Positions 60,070-64,000 of a DNA stretch of 64,000 bases are shown here, in pieces. A program made the translations under genes and the position numbers. The notes beneath the pieces were generated by a model that worked only from the letters and a program-made list of their open reading frames with translations, was not told where the DNA came from and ran no database searches. The stretch's first letter is position 1; each line of letters starts with the position of its first letter. Origin of the DNA: Millisia brevis NBRC 105863 (GTDB taxonomy: Bacteria; Actinomycetota; Actinomycetes; Mycobacteriales; Mycobacteriaceae); assembly GCF_001552615.1 (NCBI RefSeq), contig NZ_BCRN01000004.1, positions 186,001 to 250,000 of the forward strand. Direction: 5' to 3'.

Positions 60070-61869
60070 ATGGCCGAATCGACACAGCCCGTCGATCCAA
60101 CCGAACAGCCTGCGGACCACGATTTCGACGTCCTGATCATCGGATCGGGATTCGGCGGGAGCGTATCGGCGCTGCGGCTGGTGGAAAAGGGATACCGCGT
60201 CGGTGTCCTCGAAGCCGGACGGCGCTTCGCCGACGCCGACTTCGCACGCACCAGCTGGGATCTGCGCAAGTTCCTGTGGGCCCCCGCCCTCGGGTGTTTC
60301 GGGATCCAGCGCATCTACCTCATGCGTGAGTGCATGGTGCTGGCCGGTGCCGGGGTTGGCGGCGGCAGTCTCAACTACGCCAACACGCTCTACGTGCCGC
60401 CTGCGCCGTTCTTCCGGGACCGGCAGTGGGCGGACATCACCGACTGGCAGGAGGAGTTGGCGCCGCACTACGAGCAGGCCCAGCGCATGCTCGGTGTCGT
60501 CCGATACGGCAAGACCACCCCGGCCGACCGCGTGCTGCGCTCGGTCGCGGAGGACATGGGCGTCGCCGATACGTTTGTCTCCACCCCGGTCGGGGTGTTC
60601 TTCGGCGCACCGGGCGAGACGGTCCCCGACCCCTACTTCGGCGGGGCGGGCCCGGAGCGCACCGGCTGCATCGAATGCGGTGAGTGCATGACCGGATGTC
60701 GGCACGGTGCCAAGAACACCCTGGTCAAGAACTACCTCGGATTGGCGGAGGCCGCCGGCGCCACCGTGCTGCCGATGACGACGGTCACCGATTTGCTCCC
60801 GCAGGCCGACGGCTCCTGGCAGGTGCGCACCAAGCGTTCCGGGTCGGTGCGACGCGGTCGCCGGACGTACACCGCCGGCCGGGTCATCCTGGCCGCCGGC
60901 ACCTGGGGGACCCAGTCGCTGCTGCACCACGCCCGTGACACCGGAGCGCTGCCGCGGCTGTCCGATCAGGTCGGCGTGCTGACCCGCACCAACTCGGAGG
61001 CGATCCTCGGGGCGGCCCGCACCCGGGTCGACCCGGATGTCGATTTCACCGAGGGGGTGGCGATCACCTCCTCGTTCCACCCGACGCCGAATACCCACAT
61101 CGAACCGGTGCGCTACGGGCACGGGTCCAATGCGATGGGCCTGCTGCAGACGCTGATGACCGACGGCGGCGGCAGCCGACCGCGGTGGGCCAAGTTCCTC
61201 GGCCAGGCGGTCCGCAACCCCGTGCACACCGCGTCGATGTTGCAGGTCCGCCGGTGGAGCGAGCGCACGATCATCACCCTGGTGATGCAGCACCTCGACA
61301 ACTCGATCACCACCTTCACCAAGCGGGGCCCGCTCGGCCGACGGCTGAGCAGCCGGCAGGGCCACGGGGAGCCGAACCCGACCTGGATCCCCGAGGGCAA
61401 CGAGGCGACCCGTCGGATCGCGGAGAAGATCGACGGCGTCGCCGGCGGCAGCTGGCCGGAGATCTTCAACATCCCGCTGACCGCGCACTTCCTCGGCGGT
61501 GCCGTCATCGCCGAGACCCCCGACAAGGGGGTGATCGATCCGTACCACCGCGTGCACGGTTACCCGACGCTGTACGTGGTCGACGGCGCGGCCGTCTCGG
61601 CGAACCTCGGCGTCAACCCCTCGCTGACCATCGCGGCCCAGGCCGAGCGGGCGGCGTCGATGTGGCCGAACAAGGGGCAATCCGATCAGCGCCCGCAGCA
61701 GGGTGAGGCCTATCGGCGGGTCGACCCGGTCGCCCCCGAGGCGCCGGTGGTGCCCGCGGGTGCCGCCGGCGGGCTGCGGCTGCCGATCGTCGGGGTGACC
61801 TCGGGGCGGGTGATCGCCGCCGATCCGCCTCCGCTGCGCGACCTCGATCACTCCCGATCGGCGTCCTGA
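60070..61869 (+). CDS. choD: GMC-family oxidoreductase, ChoD-like
   Basis: 599 residues from ATG 60070, GGGAGG 8 nt upstream. N-terminal FAD motif GSGFGG (about 25), [16 protein letters not shown], and C-terminal [16 protein letters not shown] and [18 protein letters not shown] with the flavin-contacting His and Asn. Four cysteines at 200, 203, 206 and 210 form CxxCxxCxxxC. The family is annotated cholesterol oxidase in M. tuberculosis (Rv3409c), but cholesterol oxidase activity is not established for all; another sterol or lipid alcohol may be the substrate. No signal peptide. Confidence 0.88.
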   Translation: MAESTQPVDPTEQPADHDFDVLIIGSGFGGSVSALRLVEKGYRVGVLEAGRRFADADFARTSWDLRKFLWAPALGCFGIQRIYLMRECMVLAGAGVGGGSLNYANTLYVPPAPFFRDRQWADITDWQEELAPHYEQAQRMLGVVRYGKTTPADRVLRSVAEDMGVADTFVSTPVGVFFGAPGETVPDPYFGGAGPERTGCIECGECMTGCRHGAKNTLVKNYLGLAEAAGATVLPMTTVTDLLPQADGSWQVRTKRSGSVRRGRRTYTAGRVILAAGTWGTQSLLHHARDTGALPRLSDQVGVLTRTNSEAILGAARTRVDPDVDFTEGVAITSSFHPTPNTHIEPVRYGHGSNAMGLLQTLMTDGGGSRPRWAKFLGQAVRNPVHTASMLQVRRWSERTIITLVMQHLDNSITTFTKRGPLGRRLSSRQGHGEPNPTWIPEGNEATRRIAEKIDGVAGGSWPEIFNIPLTAHFLGGAVIAETPDKGVIDPYHRVHGYPTLYVVDGAAVSANLGVNPSLTIAAQAERAASMWPNKGQSDQRPQQGEAYRRVDPVAPEAPVVPAGAAGGLRLPIVGVTSGRVIAADPPPLRDLDHSRSAS

Positions 61870-61936
61870 CCGACCCCGTCGGCGCCCCGATACCCCGGCG
61901 ATACGCCCGGACGTCTCGTCGGGGCCGGGGCGCCAC

Positions 61937-61942
61937 TAGACT
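61937..61942 (+). promoter_or_regulatory. -10 box (TAGACT) of guaA, leaderless
   Basis: TAGACT fits TANNNT and ends 7 nt before the GTG of guaA; no ribosome site. A 9-bp inverted repeat GGCGCCCCG/CGGGGCGCC (61881-61889, 61926-61934) lies just upstream and may terminate choD. Confidence 0.55.
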
Positions 61943-61949
61943 GCCCGTC

Positions 61950-63545
61950 GTGACCGATAATGCCGCGAGCGTGCCCGCCCCTGCCGAGGACGGGCCGCAG
62001 CCCGCGGTGCTGGTGGTCGATTTCGGTGCGCAGTACGCGCAGCTGATCGCCCGCCGAGTCCGCGAGGAGCGCGTCTACTCGGAGGTTGTCCCGCATACGA
62101 TCACCGCCGCGGAGGTCGCCGCGCGCGCCCCGATCGGGTTGGTCCTCTCGGGTGGGCCGTCGAGCGTCTACGAGCCCGGTGCCCCGAGCATCGATCCGGC
62201 GATCTTCGACCTGGGTATCCCGATCTTCGGGATCTGCTACGGCTTCCAGGCGATGGCCTCGGTGCTCGGTGGAGCGGTGACGCATACCGGCACCCGCGAA
62301 TACGGTCGCACCGGCCTCGAGGTCGAGGCGGGCTCGCTGCATGCGGGTCTGCCGCAGCGGCACGAGGTCTGGATGAGCCACGGCGACGCGGTGACCGAGG
62401 CGCCCCCCGGATTCGTGGTGACGGCGTCCACGCCGGGTGCCCCGGTGGCGGCCTTCGAAAACCGGGAGCGGCGGATGGCGGGGGTGCAGTATCACCCGGA
62501 GGTCATCCACAGCCCGCACGGCCGCACGGTCCTCGAGCGGTTCCTGCGCGATATCGCCGGCATCAGCCCGACCTGGACCGCGGCGAGCATCGCCGAGACG
62601 TTGGTCGAGCGGGTGCGCGAGCAGATCGGCGACGGCCGCGCGATCTGCGGCCTGTCCGGCGGCGTCGACTCCGCGGTCGCCGCGGCCCTGGTGCAGCGGG
62701 CGATCGGGGACCGGTTGACCTGTGTCTTCGTCGACCATGGTCTGCTGCGCGCCGGCGAGCGCGAGCAGGTCCAGCAGGACTTCGTCGCGGCGACCGGCGC
62801 CCGGCTGGTCACCGTCGATGCCGTCGACACCTTCCTGGGTCACCTCGAGGACATCACCGATCCCGAGGAGAAGCGCAAGATCATCGGCCGCGAATTCATC
62901 CGCAGCTTCGAGGGTGCGGTCGCGGATCTGATCAGCGAGTCCGGCGGCGACGGTATCGACTTCCTCGTCCAGGGCACGCTGTACCCGGACGTCGTCGAAT
63001 CCGGTGGCGGCTCCGGTACCGCGAACATCAAGAGCCATCACAACGTCGGGGGACTGCCCGACGACCTGCAGTTCGAACTGGTCGAGCCGCTGCGCACCCT
63101 GTTCAAGGACGAGGTCCGCGCGGTGGGGCGCGAGCTGGGCCTGCCCGAGGTGATCGTCGCCCGCCAGCCCTTCCCCGGTCCCGGCCTGGCGATCCGCATC
63201 GTCGGCGCGGTCAGCGAGCAGCGGTTGACGACGCTGCGGGCCGCCGACGCGATCGCCCGTGCCGAACTGACCTCCGCCGGGTTGGACGGCGCGATCTGGC
63301 AGTGCCCGGTGGTGCTGCTGGCCGATGTGCGCAGCGTCGGTGTGCAGGGCGACGGACGCACCTACGGGCATCCGATCGTGTTGCGCCCGGTCTCCAGCGA
63401 GGACGCGATGACGGCCGACTGGACCCGGGTGCCCTACGACGTGCTCGAACGGATCTCCACGCGGATCACCAACGAGGTGCCGGACGTCAACCGGGTGGTT
63501 CTCGACGTCACCAGCAAGCCGCCGGGCACCATCGAGTGGGAGTGA
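61950..63545 (+). CDS. guaA: GMP synthase (glutamine-hydrolysing)
   Basis: 531 residues from GTG 61950. Class I glutaminase (about 20-210): the nucleophile Cys is in GICYGFQAM, and His-Glu are in QYHPEV. ATP pyrophosphatase P-loop SGGVDSA at about 232-238, then the dimerisation domain ending KPPGTIEWE. It converts XMP to GMP, following GuaB2. Full length. Confidence 0.98.
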   Translation: MTDNAASVPAPAEDGPQPAVLVVDFGAQYAQLIARRVREERVYSEVVPHTITAAEVAARAPIGLVLSGGPSSVYEPGAPSIDPAIFDLGIPIFGICYGFQAMASVLGGAVTHTGTREYGRTGLEVEAGSLHAGLPQRHEVWMSHGDAVTEAPPGFVVTASTPGAPVAAFENRERRMAGVQYHPEVIHSPHGRTVLERFLRDIAGISPTWTAASIAETLVERVREQIGDGRAICGLSGGVDSAVAAALVQRAIGDRLTCVFVDHGLLRAGEREQVQQDFVAATGARLVTVDAVDTFLGHLEDITDPEEKRKIIGREFIRSFEGAVADLISESGGDGIDFLVQGTLYPDVVESGGGSGTANIKSHHNVGGLPDDLQFELVEPLRTLFKDEVRAVGRELGLPEVIVARQPFPGPGLAIRIVGAVSEQRLTTLRAADAIARAELTSAGLDGAIWQCPVVLLADVRSVGVQGDGRTYGHPIVLRPVSSEDAMTADWTRVPYDVLERISTRITNEVPDVNRVVLDVTSKPPGTIEWE

Positions 63546-63581
63546 CGGCGCTGCCCCCGTCGCGCGGCGGCAGGGGAGCGC

Positions 63582-64000
63582 TCAGCTGCCGTCGGGCGTG
63601 ATCCGGGCGAAGCCGTCGGCGAGGGACGCCGCCAACTGCAGGTAGGCATTGGTGGTGCGGCGCCCGAGCAGCGACATCTCGATCGGACCCCCCTCGGCCA
63701 GATGCGCATCGTAGGGCAGGTTGGCGACGCCGCGCACCCCCCGGGACAGGAAGACCTGTTCGAGGCGTTCCGGATCGAGGGCGCCGGGACCCGGACGCAG
63801 CGAGTTGATCGCGACCATCGAGTGCGACACGAGATCCTTGTAGCCGTGCTCGTTGAGCCAGGTCACGGTGGCTACGGCGCTGCGCGCACCGTCGCGGGCC
63901 GTCGAGGAGATGATCACCAATGCGTCGGCCTGGTTGAGGATGCCGTGCATCGCCGAATGGGAGATACCGGTACCGCAGTCGGTCAGCACGATGTTGTAGT
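63582..64000 (-). CDS. MinD/ParA-like ATPase, C-terminal part (continues beyond window)
   Basis: At least 139 codons open to the right edge; start and P-loop are outside. LTDCGTGISHSAMHGILNQADALVII is the region after switch II, and SRGVRGVANLPYDAHLAEGG the nucleotide-binding loop typical of actinobacterial MinD-like ATPases. Such proteins include EspI-like T7SS partners and chromosome/partition ATPases; which one cannot be told. It is convergent with guaA, 36 bp apart. Confidence 0.75.
   Translation of the reverse strand, partial: YNIVLTDCGTGISHSAMHGILNQADALVIISSTARDGARSAVATVTWLNEHGYKDLVSHSMVAINSLRPGPGALDPERLEQVFLSRGVRGVANLPYDAHLAEGGPIEMSLLGRRTTNAYLQLAASLADGFARITPDGS

Overview
The window is a high-GC chromosomal segment from a mycolic-acid actinobacterium (order Mycobacteriales/Corynebacteriales). 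I base this on the T7SS ESX-4 locus, WhiB3, SigD with its anti-sigma factor, GroEL1 with a His-rich tail, the fused 2-oxoglutarate decarboxylase KGD, F420-type and ChoD-like enzymes, and gene order that closely follows M. tuberculosis Rv3396c-Rv3462c. The genus cannot be fixed from sequence alone; Gordonia/Williamsia/Nocardia-like relatives are plausible. I see no tRNA, rRNA, CRISPR array, insertion sequence or prophage.

Layout. 1-4.9 kb: end of an HdeD-like membrane protein, a lipoprotein, and a TetR-controlled pair (Baeyer-Villiger-type monooxygenase plus short-chain dehydrogenase) with two tandem palindromic operators. 4.9-10.8 kb: kgd, a small membrane protein and a CHAD protein, all on the minus strand. 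10.9-15.7 kb: translation operon infA-rpmJ-rpsM-rpsK-rpsD-rpoA-rplQ-truA. 15.7-19 kb: an FMN reductase and a membrane GGDEF-EAL protein. 19-32.1 kb: a full ESX-4 type VII secretion locus with eccE, eccB, mycP, eccD, eccC, an Rv3446c-like protein and two WXG100 genes, arranged around two divergent promoter regions. 32.4-35 kb: rplM-rpsI and glmM. 35-39.7 kb: an LLM oxidoreductase, two Rv3440c/Rv3439c-like genes (the second with a WxG-like helical N-terminus and a long Pro/Ala tail) and a hydrolase-fold protein. 39.7-48.2 kb: glmS, nnr, alr, a hydrolase and the t6A genes tsaE-tsaB-rimI-tsaD, tightly overlapping. 48.3-52.8 kb: an Hsp70-like membrane protein, CIRCE-controlled groES-groEL, and whiB3. 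53-57 kb: an Rv3415c-like gene, sigD-rsdA and a DUF5319 gene. 57-63.5 kb: guaB2, guaB3, a ChoD-like GMC oxidoreductase and guaA. The window ends inside a MinD/ParA-like ATPase.

How it works together. Much of the window is growth machinery: translation, amino-sugar and D-alanine supply for peptidoglycan, GMP synthesis, t6A tRNA modification and chaperonins. ESX-4 is embedded between truA and rplM, as in mycobacteria, but here it retains eccE. Three patterns are not explained by the gene list. Short direct repeats start at or just after the stop codons of at least six genes. Many genes have a TANNNT box 6-8 nt before the start codon and no Shine-Dalgarno, which suggests leaderless mRNAs. A terminator-strength hairpin lies inside the first codons of truA.
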